Shown here one piece after another: positions 1-6,688 of a DNA stretch of 9,764 bases (within the stretch, counting starts at the first letter, position 1; the number at the start of each line of letters is the position of its first letter). The position numbers were made by a program, and so were the translations under genes. The stretch comes from an uncultured Coriobacteriales bacterium (lineage in GTDB: Bacteria > Actinomycetota > Coriobacteriia > Coriobacteriales > QAMH01). Below the pieces are notes generated by a model. The model did not search any database. It saw only the letters and a program-made list of their open reading frames with translations, and had not been told where the DNA came from. The stretch covers positions 1 through 9,764 of the forward strand of contig CAKUES010000037.1 of the NCBI GenBank assembly GCA_934646835.1, given 5' to 3'.

Positions 1-100
1 GACACACTTTGTGCCAGTGACATTGTGTATCACGCAGAAGGCTCGCGTTAACCTGCAGCTCGACGGCGTGAAACACAATGTCACTGGCACAAAGTGTGTC
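1..100. repeat. Perfect 28-bp inverted repeat with 44-nt spacer
   Basis: Bases 1-28 are the exact reverse complement of bases 73-100, with 28 of 28 positions matching; the spacer is 29-72. The left arm begins at the first base of the window, so the repeat may continue outside it; on the right the sequence changes to a C-rich run after 100. Each arm holds a smaller symmetric core, CACAAAGTG or its complement. No T-tract follows the right arm, so it does not look like an ordinary intrinsic terminator for a rightward transcript. It could be a dispersed palindromic element, the folded end of an upstream transcription unit, or a small non-autonomous mobile element; the sequence alone does not decide. 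A reading frame crossing it (11-232) shows no protein-like features. Confidence 0.85.
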
Positions 101-207
101 ACGCCCGCCCCCGGACCCCATTCCACCTCAAAAATCAACGGCTCGTTATCGTTGTGCTTAAGTTTGTGTGCAGCTTGGGCAAGGCCCGCATCTGCGGCGC
201 ACGACCT

Positions 208-216
208 TGCTAAACT
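208..216 (+). promoter_or_regulatory. Possible extended -10 promoter for rsmI
   Basis: TGC-TAAACT at 208-216 fits an extended -10 element, about 30 nt before the rsmI start codon. No convincing -35 hexamer lies 16-18 nt upstream. The rest of 101-245 shows no gene, only a C-rich run and a short CCGCA/TGCGG hairpin near 185-197. This is a weak call. Confidence 0.25.
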
Positions 217-245
217 AAGCGAATTCGCCTGAAGAAAGGACTGCT

Positions 246-1079
246 ATGCCCGGCAAGCTTGTAATCGTGGGTACGCCCATCGGCAACTTGGGAGACATGA
301 CCACGCGCGCGTTCGACGCCCTCGAGGCGGCGGATACCGTCTGCGCAGAGGATACCCGCGTGACGGGCAAGCTCCTGCATGCCCTGGGTATCGAGGCGCA
401 TCTCGAGCGCTGCGACGAGAACGTCATCGCGTCGCGCGCCGCCAAGCTGGTCGAGCGCATGCAGGAAGGCGAGGTCATCGCCTTTTGCAGCGACGCTGGC
501 ATGCCCGGCGTGAGCGACCCAGGCCTCGTGCTCGTTGACGCAGCACGCGAGGCAGGCGTTTCGGTCGAGGTCCTGCCCGGTGCGAGCGCGGTCACCACGG
601 CGCTCGTGGCGGCAGGTTTCAACGGCACGGCCTTCTACTTTGGCGGCTTCTTGCCGCGCAAGCAGGTCGCGCGCGCCAAGCTTCTCCAGCAACTCAAGGC
701 GCTTGACGCTGCGCTCATCTTCTACGAGTCCCCCTACCGCGTCGTCGCCAGCGTCGAGGGCATCGCCGCAGAGTACGGCAGCCGCCCGGTTGCCATGTGC
801 CGCGAGCTCACCAAGCTCCACGAGGAGGTCTTACGCCTGCCGGCAGACCAGCTGGCGGCAGAGCTTGCAAGCCGCGAGGCCGTCAAGGGCGAGATCGCGC
901 TCGTTATCGCGCCGCCGCGCGAGGAGGACCTTGCCGTCGACCTCACCGGCGACGACATCCAGGAGCGCATCCGCCGCGAGCTGGAGGCCGGCACTCCCAA
1001 GTCCGCGCTCGCCAAGCAGCTGGCGCGCGAGCTGGGCATCAGCAAGAACGAGGTCTACGACATGATCCACTCCCTGTAG
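246..1079 (+). CDS. rsmI: 16S rRNA (cytidine(1402)-2'-O)-methyltransferase RsmI
   Basis: This cytosolic enzyme uses S-adenosylmethionine to methylate the ribose 2'-OH of C1402 in 16S rRNA, a residue in the decoding centre. The 277-aa protein shows the family's SAM-binding tetrapyrrole-methylase-type fold: an N-terminal GTPIGNLGDMT motif (about residues 9-19), AEDTR (about 35-39), SDAGMPGVSDPG (about 83-94), LPGASA (about 112-117) and a GGFLPRK segment (about 133-139). The last 45 residues (KSALAKQLARELGISKNEVY region) match the small helix-turn-helix tail typical of RsmI. Length is normal for the family. The ATG start has an AAAGGA ribosome site at 235-240. A P-type ATPase follows after 12 nt, so the two are probably co-transcribed, although no functional link is evident. 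Codon use is GC-rich. Confidence 0.95.
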   Translation: MPGKLVIVGTPIGNLGDMTTRAFDALEAADTVCAEDTRVTGKLLHALGIEAHLERCDENVIASRAAKLVERMQEGEVIAFCSDAGMPGVSDPGLVLVDAAREAGVSVEVLPGASAVTTALVAAGFNGTAFYFGGFLPRKQVARAKLLQQLKALDAALIFYESPYRVVASVEGIAAEYGSRPVAMCRELTKLHEEVLRLPADQLAAELASREAVKGEIALVIAPPREEDLAVDLTGDDIQERIRRELEAGTPKSALAKQLARELGISKNEVYDMIHSL

Positions 1080-1091
1080 CGAGAGGAAGCT

Positions 1092-3515
1092 ATGCAATCC
1101 CAAGCGCAAGAGCAGCACACCGATACCGCCACTGAAAACGCCTTCAAGACGCCTGAGAGCGGCCTGACCGCCGCCCAGGTGCGCGAGCGCATCGCTGCAG
1201 GCAAGGTCAACGCAGACGCCGACGTCAAGACCAAGACGATCCCGGAGATCTTCCGCGACAACATCTGCACGCTGTTCAACCTCGTCAACATCGTCATCGC
1301 CGCCGCGATCTTTTGGACGGGTGCCTACCGCAACTTGCTGTTCATGGGTGTTATCCTCTGCAACATCGTCATCGGCATCTACCAGGAGATCCGCTCCAAG
1401 ATGACGATCGACAAGCTCTCCGTCATCACGTCCTCCAAGGCGCACGTCATCCGCGACGGCAGCGCGCAGGACATCTCGCTCAACGACATCGTGCTCGACG
1501 ACCTTGTCGTCCTCAAGCGCGGCGACCAGGTACCGAGTGACTGCCGCGTGATCAGCGGCAAGTGCTCTGCCAACGAGAGCCTGCTCACGGGCGAGAGCGA
1601 CCTTGTGGCCAAGGGCGTGGGCGACGAGCTCTACTCCGGCAGTTTCGTGAGTTCCGGCAGCTGCACGGCGCAGGTCGTCGCAGTCGGTATGGACAACTAC
1701 GCTACCCGCATCAACAACGAGGCCAAGGTCCACCGCAAGGCCTCGAGCGAGATCATGGATGCCCTCAACCGCATCGTGAAGTGGGTCACCGTGGCCATCC
1801 TCCCGCTGGGCACCTTGCTCATGGTCAAGGAGGTCGTCTGGTCTGACGGCGCCCTCTCCGACGCAATCCTGCACTCGAGTGCTGCTCTCATCGGCATGAT
1901 CCCGCAGGGTCTCATCCTGCTCACCTCCTCCGTGCTCGCGGTCAGCGTCGTGCGTCTGGCCCAGCACAAGGTCTTGGTGCAGGAGCTCTACTGCGTCGAG
2001 ACCCTGGCGCGCGTCGATGTGGTCTGCCTCGACAAGACCGGTACCATTACCACGGGCGCCATGATGGTCGACGAGGTCATCCCCACTGATACCCATACCT
2101 ACGACGAAGCGCTGCATGCACTCGTCGCGCTCGATGCGGTGGTGGACGACGCCAACTCCAACGAGACGAGCAAGGCGCTGCACAGCTATCTCGAGGGCCT
2201 GCAGGAGCGCCCGGACGCGCCGCCTGCCGTCGAGGGCCAAACGCGCCTCATCCCCTTTAGCTCCGAGCACAAGTACTCCGGCGTCATGTACGGCTCCGAT
2301 GCGAGTAACTACGTCGTCGGCGCGGCGGAGTTCGTCTTGCGCGACCACCCCAAGCTCCCGCAGATCCAAGACGCCATCACGCGCTTGGCCGGCGTGCGCC
2401 GCGTGCTGGTGCTCGCAAGCGTCGACAGCTTCGACGAGGAAGACGCCATCTCCGGTCATATCGAGCCGCTTGCGCTTGTCTTCATCAAGGACTGCGTGCG
2501 CCTGACGGCCCCGCAGACCCTCAAGTACTTTGACGAGCAGGGCGTGCGTATCAACATCATCAGCGGCGACGCGGTGGAGACGGTAAGCAACATCGCCCAA
2601 AGCGTCGGCGTCCCTATGGCGGATCGTTGCGTCGACATGTCGACGATCAAGACACAGGAGGAGCTCGAGCGTGTTGCGGAGGAGTGCCGCGTCTTTGGCC
2701 GCGTGAGCCCGGAGCAGAAGAAACAGCTCGTCATGGCGCTGCAGAAGAAGGGCCATACCGTCGCGATGACCGGCGACGGCGTCAACGACGTCCTTGCCCT
2801 GCACACGGCCGACTGCAGTGTGGCCATGGGCAGCGGCAGCGACGCGGCGCGCAACGTCGCCAAGCTCGTGCTGCTCGACGACGACTTCGCCTCGATGCCG
2901 CACGTCGTGGCAGAGGGCCGCCGCTCCATCAACAACCTGCAGCGAAGCGGCAGCCTCTTCTTGGTGAAGACGATTTTCTCCGCCTTCCTCGCCGTGGCGT
3001 TCATCATCATCCAGGCATACTCGTACCCGTTTGTGACCATTCAGCTCACGCTCATCAGCGCGCTTACCATCGGCCTGCCGAGCTTCGTCCTCGCGCTCGA
3101 GCCCAACAAGGAGCGGGTGAGGGGAGACTTCCTGCGCAACGTGGTCACCTTCGCCCTGCCCGGAGCGGTGATGGTCATCGCCGCGGTGCTCATCTCCTGC
3201 ATCTACAGCTCGGTGGTGGGCCTGTCCCAGGCGGAGTTCTCGACCCTGTGCGTCGTGCTCGCGCTCGTCGCCGGCCTCAACCTGGTCGTGCGCCTGTCTA
3301 TCCCGTACAACCCGGTGCGCGTCGTGCTGAGCGTGGTCTGCATTGGCGGCTCCCTGCTCGGCGTCACGGTCCTCGGCGGCGTTTTCAACATCGTGGCCTT
3401 CAACTTTGGCATGCTGATCGCGACCGGCATCCTCGCCGTCGTCATCACGCTGGTCTTCCAGTTCCTCTACGGCATCGCGAAGCGCAACCAGGAGAAGTAC
3501 CTGGCAAGGCTGTAG
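1092..3515 (+). CDS. CtpE-like HAD-IC P-type cation-transporting ATPase
   Basis: This is an 807-aa membrane pump that should couple ATP hydrolysis to cation movement. Visible motifs are the actuator TGES (residues 166-169), the phosphorylation site DKTGT with the acceptor Asp at 314, and the hinge TGDGVND (560-566). Hydrophobic segments fall in pairs at about 57-98 and 230-290 and as a cluster from about 630 to 800, giving the ten-helix P-type layout. The helix before the phosphorylation domain and the following SVVRLAQHKVLVQEL-like stretch resemble mycobacterial CtpE and Firmicute homologues, a group linked to Ca2+ handling; no heavy-metal N-terminal domain is present. The ion-site motif reads IPQG (270-273), whereas many PII pumps have IPEG, so the ion is left open. 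The ATG has an AGGAAG ribosome site, and the gene ends just before a strong terminator. Confidence 0.9.
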   Translation: MQSQAQEQHTDTATENAFKTPESGLTAAQVRERIAAGKVNADADVKTKTIPEIFRDNICTLFNLVNIVIAAAIFWTGAYRNLLFMGVILCNIVIGIYQEIRSKMTIDKLSVITSSKAHVIRDGSAQDISLNDIVLDDLVVLKRGDQVPSDCRVISGKCSANESLLTGESDLVAKGVGDELYSGSFVSSGSCTAQVVAVGMDNYATRINNEAKVHRKASSEIMDALNRIVKWVTVAILPLGTLLMVKEVVWSDGALSDAILHSSAALIGMIPQGLILLTSSVLAVSVVRLAQHKVLVQELYCVETLARVDVVCLDKTGTITTGAMMVDEVIPTDTHTYDEALHALVALDAVVDDANSNETSKALHSYLEGLQERPDAPPAVEGQTRLIPFSSEHKYSGVMYGSDASNYVVGAAEFVLRDHPKLPQIQDAITRLAGVRRVLVLASVDSFDEEDAISGHIEPLALVFIKDCVRLTAPQTLKYFDEQGVRINIISGDAVETVSNIAQSVGVPMADRCVDMSTIKTQEELERVAEECRVFGRVSPEQKKQLVMALQKKGHTVAMTGDGVNDVLALHTADCSVAMGSGSDAARNVAKLVLLDDDFASMPHVVAEGRRSINNLQRSGSLFLVKTIFSAFLAVAFIIIQAYSYPFVTIQLTLISALTIGLPSFVLALEPNKERVRGDFLRNVVTFALPGAVMVIAAVLISCIYSSVVGLSQAEFSTLCVVLALVAGLNLVVRLSIPYNPVRVVLSVVCIGGSLLGVTVLGGVFNIVAFNFGMLIATGILAVVITLVFQFLYGIAKRNQEKYLARL

Positions 3516-3547
3516 GGATTGCTGCCGCTGTAGGCGGGCAGGAATAA

Positions 3548-3584
3548 AAGAAGCAGGGGCGAGCTTTTCTCGCCCCTGCTTCTT
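3548..3584. terminator. Bidirectional intrinsic terminator between convergent operons
   Basis: A perfect 16-bp stem (3548-3563 pairing with 3569-3584) encloses a 5-nt loop and has a GC-rich core. Read on the minus strand it is followed by a T-rich tail (TTCTTTTATT including the stem end); read on the plus strand the tail is shorter. It lies 32 nt after the ATPase stop and also contains the stop codon of the last minus-strand gene (3583-3585), so one hairpin should end both converging transcripts. Confidence 0.9.
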
Positions 3585-3987
3585 ATACTCGGCTGATCGC
3601 GGTTATCAAAAGCGAAAAGCAGGTGATCGCCAGTGCCAACGATATGTATTCTCTTGGATTGAACAGGTATGTACCGTTTGCTATCTCGTGGATTGCTATC
3701 GTTGCGCTTATGGCGACGGTAGCAATCGTGCACCATTTCAAGTTCTCTAATGCTGAGCTGATAAAAGGTGGTTTGGGCTCCTCCGTCCCCTCTGGGGATG
3801 TGTTGTTGCGGATGCTGAGAAATGGATCATCTCTGCTCATGAAGCCTATCACCCCAAAGATTGCAAATAACCCCCAGTGCAGAGGCTTGGGTTCTAGGCC
3901 GAGCAGATAGTCAAAAAAGAAGACAAGCGCCAACAATGCGCAGCCTATTGTTTCCCCTTCTAGTACGGAGAGGATGCCTCTCTTCAT
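3583..3987 (-). CDS. Small four-helix membrane protein, last gene of the RiPP-like operon
   Basis: I do not recognise the family. The 134-aa product has four hydrophobic segments at about residues 13-31, 36-51, 85-103 and 114-133. A hydrophilic loop (about 52-84) with charged residues and several prolines separates the two pairs. It should sit in the cytoplasmic membrane. The ATG at 3987 is preceded by AAGGAA with about 7 nt spacing, and that ribosome site overlaps the stop region of the upstream gene 10 nt away, so it belongs to the same transcript. Its TAA stop lies in the terminator stem. Position at the end of a biosynthesis-like operon suggests immunity or a transport partner, but this is inference only. 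It does not resemble the long FecCD-type permeases expected to pair with the binding protein next door. Confidence 0.75.
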   Translation of the reverse strand: MKRGILSVLEGETIGCALLALVFFFDYLLGLEPKPLHWGLFAIFGVIGFMSRDDPFLSIRNNTSPEGTEEPKPPFISSALENLKWCTIATVAISATIAIHEIANGTYLFNPREYISLALAITCFSLLITAISRV

Positions 3988-3997
3988 TAGTCGTTCC

Positions 3998-5104
3998 TTA
4001 TCCGATCAACGATTCGATTTCTTCCCTGCTTTTCTCAAGGCCGTAGAAGAGCGAGTAGAGGTCTTGTATTTCTGCTGCAAGATCATACGAGCTGGATTCA
4101 GGATGGAGCATTTTCGAGAGCCAGAGGACGCCTGCCGACTGCACGAACACGATAGAGCCAAACCAGCTCTTCATAAGTGAGGGAGAGACAATAAAGCGGT
4201 TCCATTCGATTGCTGGAATCTTGCTCCATTGGAAGCTTGTCTCATCGCCCTTGTCTTTTAGGAGAGAGGTGATGCCAGTGTCGTCAAATACGATCATGTC
4301 AGGGTCGTCTTCCAGGAGAGTCGCGAAGCTAACCGTTTTATTGCTGTAGTCGTAGGCACTGGTTATGGGCTGGGCGCCAACGTGCTCTATCGCAGCTGCC
4401 TGAACCGAGACCCCGCTGCCAACTTTTATGCCGTTCTCCCTCGGGGCATAGAAGACTTTTGCTGGCGTTGAGTACTCTGAAGAGGCCATGCTGAGTTCGA
4501 GTGCGCGTTTTGTTGCGCTGGCAAGCTCCTCGCCTCTGGAAGCGCATCCCAGCAATACAGATACCTTTCTGAACGCGTCTGGCAGCTTGCCGAACGAGAT
4601 GTCGATGAATGCGCAAGGGATCCCCGTCTCCCTTTCCAAAGCGTCGAGCTCGCTCTCGATATTGTCTTTGGGTGTCCCGACATCAAGAATGAGCGATGGC
4701 TTAATGTCGTCGGTTTTGGTTGCTCTCAGCTTGCGAGCCGTGTTGTGAAGGTCCCCACGCTCCCCTTTGGTTTGGGAAAGGGAGTCGAGCTTCAACATGC
4801 TGTTGTTGGCGCACTCGGCGGCCTCTTCGCTGACGGCGACAACGAGAGAGGCCAGGGAGTCTGGACACAACATCTCCAGAAGGGCTTGGGCGTTTGGGCC
4901 CAGGGGAATGATGCATCTCTCAACGGCATCGCCGAGCGATACTGGCCGCATGAGCGAGTCTGTAATCTCGGAAGGTTCCTGTCGGGTTGAGGCAGACGCT
5001 TCGGTCGGGATGAATGCTAGCCCGGCACCGGCTGCTGCCAATGCAAGGAAGGCTCTGCGGGTTACGGATGCTGTGTTCTGGTGATTATCGGTTAGAGTCA
5101 ACAT
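3998..5104 (-). CDS. Tat-exported BtuF/FhuD-type ABC substrate-binding protein
   Basis: A 368-aa secreted protein. With the chosen start, the N-terminus carries a twin-arginine signal (SVTRRAFLA, Arg16-Arg17), a hydrophobic Ala/Gly/Leu run and a likely AxA cleavage site after about residue 38; no lipobox Cys follows. The body fits the helical-backbone periplasmic binding family (Peripl_BP_2) that binds iron-siderophores, haem or cobalamin: a KPSLILDVGTP segment and later DDPDMIVFDDTG correspond to the usual 'lkPDlIi' strands. I chose the ATG at 5104 because AAGGA lies about 7 nt upstream; an in-frame ATG at 5137 would add 11 residues but has only a poor ribosome site and would overlap the upstream gene by 53 nt instead of 20. 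No permease or ATPase partner is in the window. The ligand is unknown; a role in uptake or binding of the locus product or a metal complex is inference. Confidence 0.8.
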   Translation of the reverse strand: MLTLTDNHQNTASVTRRAFLALAAAGAGLAFIPTEASASTRQEPSEITDSLMRPVSLGDAVERCIIPLGPNAQALLEMLCPDSLASLVVAVSEEAAECANNSMLKLDSLSQTKGERGDLHNTARKLRATKTDDIKPSLILDVGTPKDNIESELDALERETGIPCAFIDISFGKLPDAFRKVSVLLGCASRGEELASATKRALELSMASSEYSTPAKVFYAPRENGIKVGSGVSVQAAAIEHVGAQPITSAYDYSNKTVSFATLLEDDPDMIVFDDTGITSLLKDKGDETSFQWSKIPAIEWNRFIVSPSLMKSWFGSIVFVQSAGVLWLSKMLHPESSSYDLAAEIQDLYSLFYGLEKSREEIESLIG

Positions 5105-5408
5105 GATTGTGTCCTTGATTGTGGTTATGGCTATCATTTGAGTGGTCTTCTTCTGATTCTTCGTCCTCTATGTTGATTGGGATCGGGCCGACGCGTACGA
5201 TCTTCTCTCTGCTATGTGGAGAATTGCTTGCTTTGCGGCTCTCCTCTATCCAAGTTGCTAATCCAATAGAAAATGGCGGAATAAGCAAAACGCAGATTGA
5301 GGGGGGAGACGACATTTCAAGGACATGATAAATTGCGAGGTTTGCAAGGCCAAAACCCAAGAAGGCCAGTAATGCGTTTCTGAGTGTTATTGCGATCTTT
5401 CTGAGCAT
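5085..5408 (-). CDS. Two-helix membrane protein with His-rich C-terminal tail
   Basis: I do not recognise the family. The 107-aa product has two hydrophobic segments (about residues 9-30 and 35-54), then a hydrophilic tail. The tail holds an acidic patch (EDEESEED, 81-88) followed by a His/Asn-rich end with His at 89, 94, 96, 100 and 102, a pattern able to bind a divalent metal. The ATG at 5408 is 3 nt beyond the stop of the upstream candidate substrate gene and has an AAAAAGG ribosome site. The 3' end overlaps the binding-protein gene by 20 nt, indicating translational coupling. Possible roles are immunity, a small partner of the exported binding protein, or metal handling; none can be shown here. 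Confidence 0.75.
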   Translation of the reverse strand: MLRKIAITLRNALLAFLGFGLANLAIYHVLEMSSPPSICVLLIPPFSIGLATWIEESRKASNSPHSREKIVRVGPIPINIEDEESEEDHSNDSHNHNQGHNHVDSNR

Positions 5409-5411
5409 CAG

Positions 5412-5957
5412 TCAGGCCTTTTTGTGGTCAATCGGAAGATAACTCATCAGGTACTGAAGGGCGCTGTCTAAATCGTTGCAGGTTATGTCGTCAATCAGCT
5501 TGCTGTAGCTTGGGTCCTCGTAAAACAATGTGTGCGTTGCATAGCCGACGGGGTCGTAGATGGGATCTGAAGGCGTGTTCCACGCTGCGTTTCTGCATAG
5601 TTCATACCAGCGAGTCTTGTAGTAGATGTTGCCAATGTGATGGTCGATGTAGTCTTTTGCGATGCCGTTCGCTGCTGTGCTGATGACCGTGGAGGCGATT
5701 GAGGCCTCTGGTCCTAACTCGGCTGTTGCAATCGAAATTACAACATTTGCCATGTCAACGAGCTCTTTTGCGTCTGTGTGGGTTGATGATGTCTTGAGCC
5801 CCCTCCGGAACCACTGGTACGGCGCTGGGGCTGTTCCGACGCTGCCGATGTCGGCCGTTGAGCCTGAGCCTGTCGATGACATGCTTGCTTCGACCGCATC
5901 GAGTTCGTCAGCGGTCCAGTATTGGATCTGGGGTTTCTCATAAATCAGCTTTGGCAT
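5412..5957 (-). CDS. Putative leader-bearing substrate (precursor) protein of the PqqD/S26 system
   Basis: No family recognised with confidence. The 181-aa protein starts like a RiPP leader: Y6-E7-K8-P9-x-I11 matches the YxxP-type motif bound by PqqD-like recognition proteins in lasso systems. An acidic stretch (DELDAVEA, 17-24) and a Gly/Ser/Thr-rich linker (25-42) follow. The remainder has a small-residue, Ala/Ile/Ser/Thr-rich stretch (about 67-100) and an aromatic-rich C-terminal part (IYYKTRWYE at 111-119; LFYEDPSY at 144-151), with two Cys (121, 160). No standard signal peptide is visible. The aromatic pattern faintly recalls large secreted bacteriocin-like proteins, which I cannot confirm. 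The ATG has a very strong ribosome site (AGAGGAGA), the best in the operon, as expected for a product needed in quantity. It overlaps the S26-like gene by 20 nt. Confidence 0.75.
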   Translation of the reverse strand: MPKLIYEKPQIQYWTADELDAVEASMSSTGSGSTADIGSVGTAPAPYQWFRRGLKTSSTHTDAKELVDMANVVISIATAELGPEASIASTVISTAANGIAKDYIDHHIGNIYYKTRWYELCRNAAWNTPSDPIYDPVGYATHTLFYEDPSYSKLIDDITCNDLDSALQYLMSYLPIDHKKA

Positions 5958-6435
5958 GGTAAGTCTCCTCTGACATAAGTCGCTGTCTTTCTGCGTGCAG
6001 TATCTTGCTCAATCTCGTTCTGGTCTCCTCTCTGTCGCGTCTGTTTGTTTCCGGGCGGGGGCATAGCTGCATGGAGAGTGCTGCAATATGCTTTTTGAAC
6101 TCTGGGGGAAGATCATAGTCGCTCCATTTGTCCATGCCCTTTAGTTGAAATGCGCAGGCAACCCCAAGAATCGATTGGAGCGGAACTATTTCGCCCTTTC
6201 CCGAAAAATCTCCCTTGGTAAATGCTGCATCGTTGTCAATGTTGACGATGCGGTGGAGTGCAAAGTCGTTATTAGGAGGAGCTATAAGGCATATGTCTCC
6301 AGTGTGAATTTGTTGTCCAGATCGAATGAGGGCCTTATCTCCCGAAATGAGGAACGGCTCCATGCAACGTCCGTCCAAAGTGATCTCAACTGATCCCTTT
6401 GTAATCAATATCGCTTTAATGACGTCTCTAATCAT
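5938..6435 (-). CDS. S26/SipW-type signal-peptidase-like protein with Cys in place of the nucleophilic Ser
   Basis: A 165-aa protein with the S24/S26 fold signature in order: GRCMEPFLISGD (22-33), a GD turn (46-47), ALHRIV (59-64) and TKGD (73-76). This is the layout of the ER/SipW-type branch, where the base is the His of HRIV. The first motif is normally G-x-S-M-x-P; here codon TGC gives Cys24 at the Ser position. No transmembrane helix is visible, unlike true signal peptidases, and the last 55 residues are charged and probably helical, so it should be cytosolic. It may be a Cys-His leader protease or a non-cleaving binding protein. The ATG overlaps the pqqD stop by 8 nt with no clear ribosome site of its own, so it is likely coupled; the next gene starts 20 nt before its end. 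Confidence 0.8.
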   Translation of the reverse strand: MIRDVIKAILITKGSVEITLDGRCMEPFLISGDKALIRSGQQIHTGDICLIAPPNNDFALHRIVNIDNDAAFTKGDFSGKGEIVPLQSILGVACAFQLKGMDKWSDYDLPPEFKKHIAALSMQLCPRPETNRRDREETRTRLSKILHAERQRLMSEETYHAKADL

Positions 6436-6688
6436 CGAGAATCACTAGCTTATGCTTGCTCAGCTTGCTCATGAAGTCGGCCAAGTCTCTGGATGCCTCG
6501 TCGCGGCTGACGAGGAAGTGCTCGCAAATCGCATCAGCGATTTCATTGACATCGGTTTCTTCAGTTAGCTTTTCGAGAATCCATGAGCCTGATGAGTTGA
6601 GTACGGCTGCATCTCCGTTACCTGCTAGCAGGACCAAGGTTCCGTCAACGTTGGCCGGGGATACTTGTTCAGCTATCTGTACGCGCAT
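6428..6688 (-). CDS. PqqD-family RiPP recognition protein
   Basis: An 86-aa cytosolic protein matching the PqqD family: a short beta region, then VLNSSG (29-34; the family's 'L-N-x-x-G' turn), ILEKL (37-41), an acidic helix leading to DAICEHFLVS (52-61) and DLADFMSKL (68-76). These proteins form a winged-helix-like RiPP recognition element that binds the leader of a precursor peptide and presents it to modifying enzymes. I place the start at ATG 6688 because AAGGAG lies 7 nt upstream; the in-frame TTG at 6694 is too close to that site. The start overlaps the end of the upstream kinase gene by 20 nt and the stop overlaps the S26-like gene by 8 nt. The likely partner is the YEKPQI leader of the 181-aa protein encoded two genes downstream. 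Confidence 0.85.
   Translation of the reverse strand: MRVQIAEQVSPANVDGTLVLLAGNGDAAVLNSSGSWILEKLTEETDVNEIADAICEHFLVSRDEASRDLADFMSKLSKHKLVILDD

Noticed and set aside
11..232. 73-codon plus-strand frame over the left inverted repeat
   Set aside because: It runs through the repeat and the rsmI leader, has no ribosome site and no protein-like composition.
831..2903. 690-codon open frame on the minus strand, opposite rsmI and the ATPase
   Set aside because: It is antisense to two genes with clear family motifs; its translation is rich in Asp, Val, His, Leu and Arg with no recognisable domain, as expected from the complement of GC-rich codons.
2627..3547. 306-codon plus-strand frame inside the 3' half of the ATPase gene
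   Set aside because: Arg/Ala/Gly/Pro-rich out-of-frame shadow of the ATPase coding sequence with no start context or motif.
5105..5137. Upstream ATG for the binding protein (adding 11 residues)
   Set aside because: The ribosome site there is poor, while the ATG at 5104 has AAGGA at good spacing and places the twin-arginine motif at a normal distance from the N-terminus.
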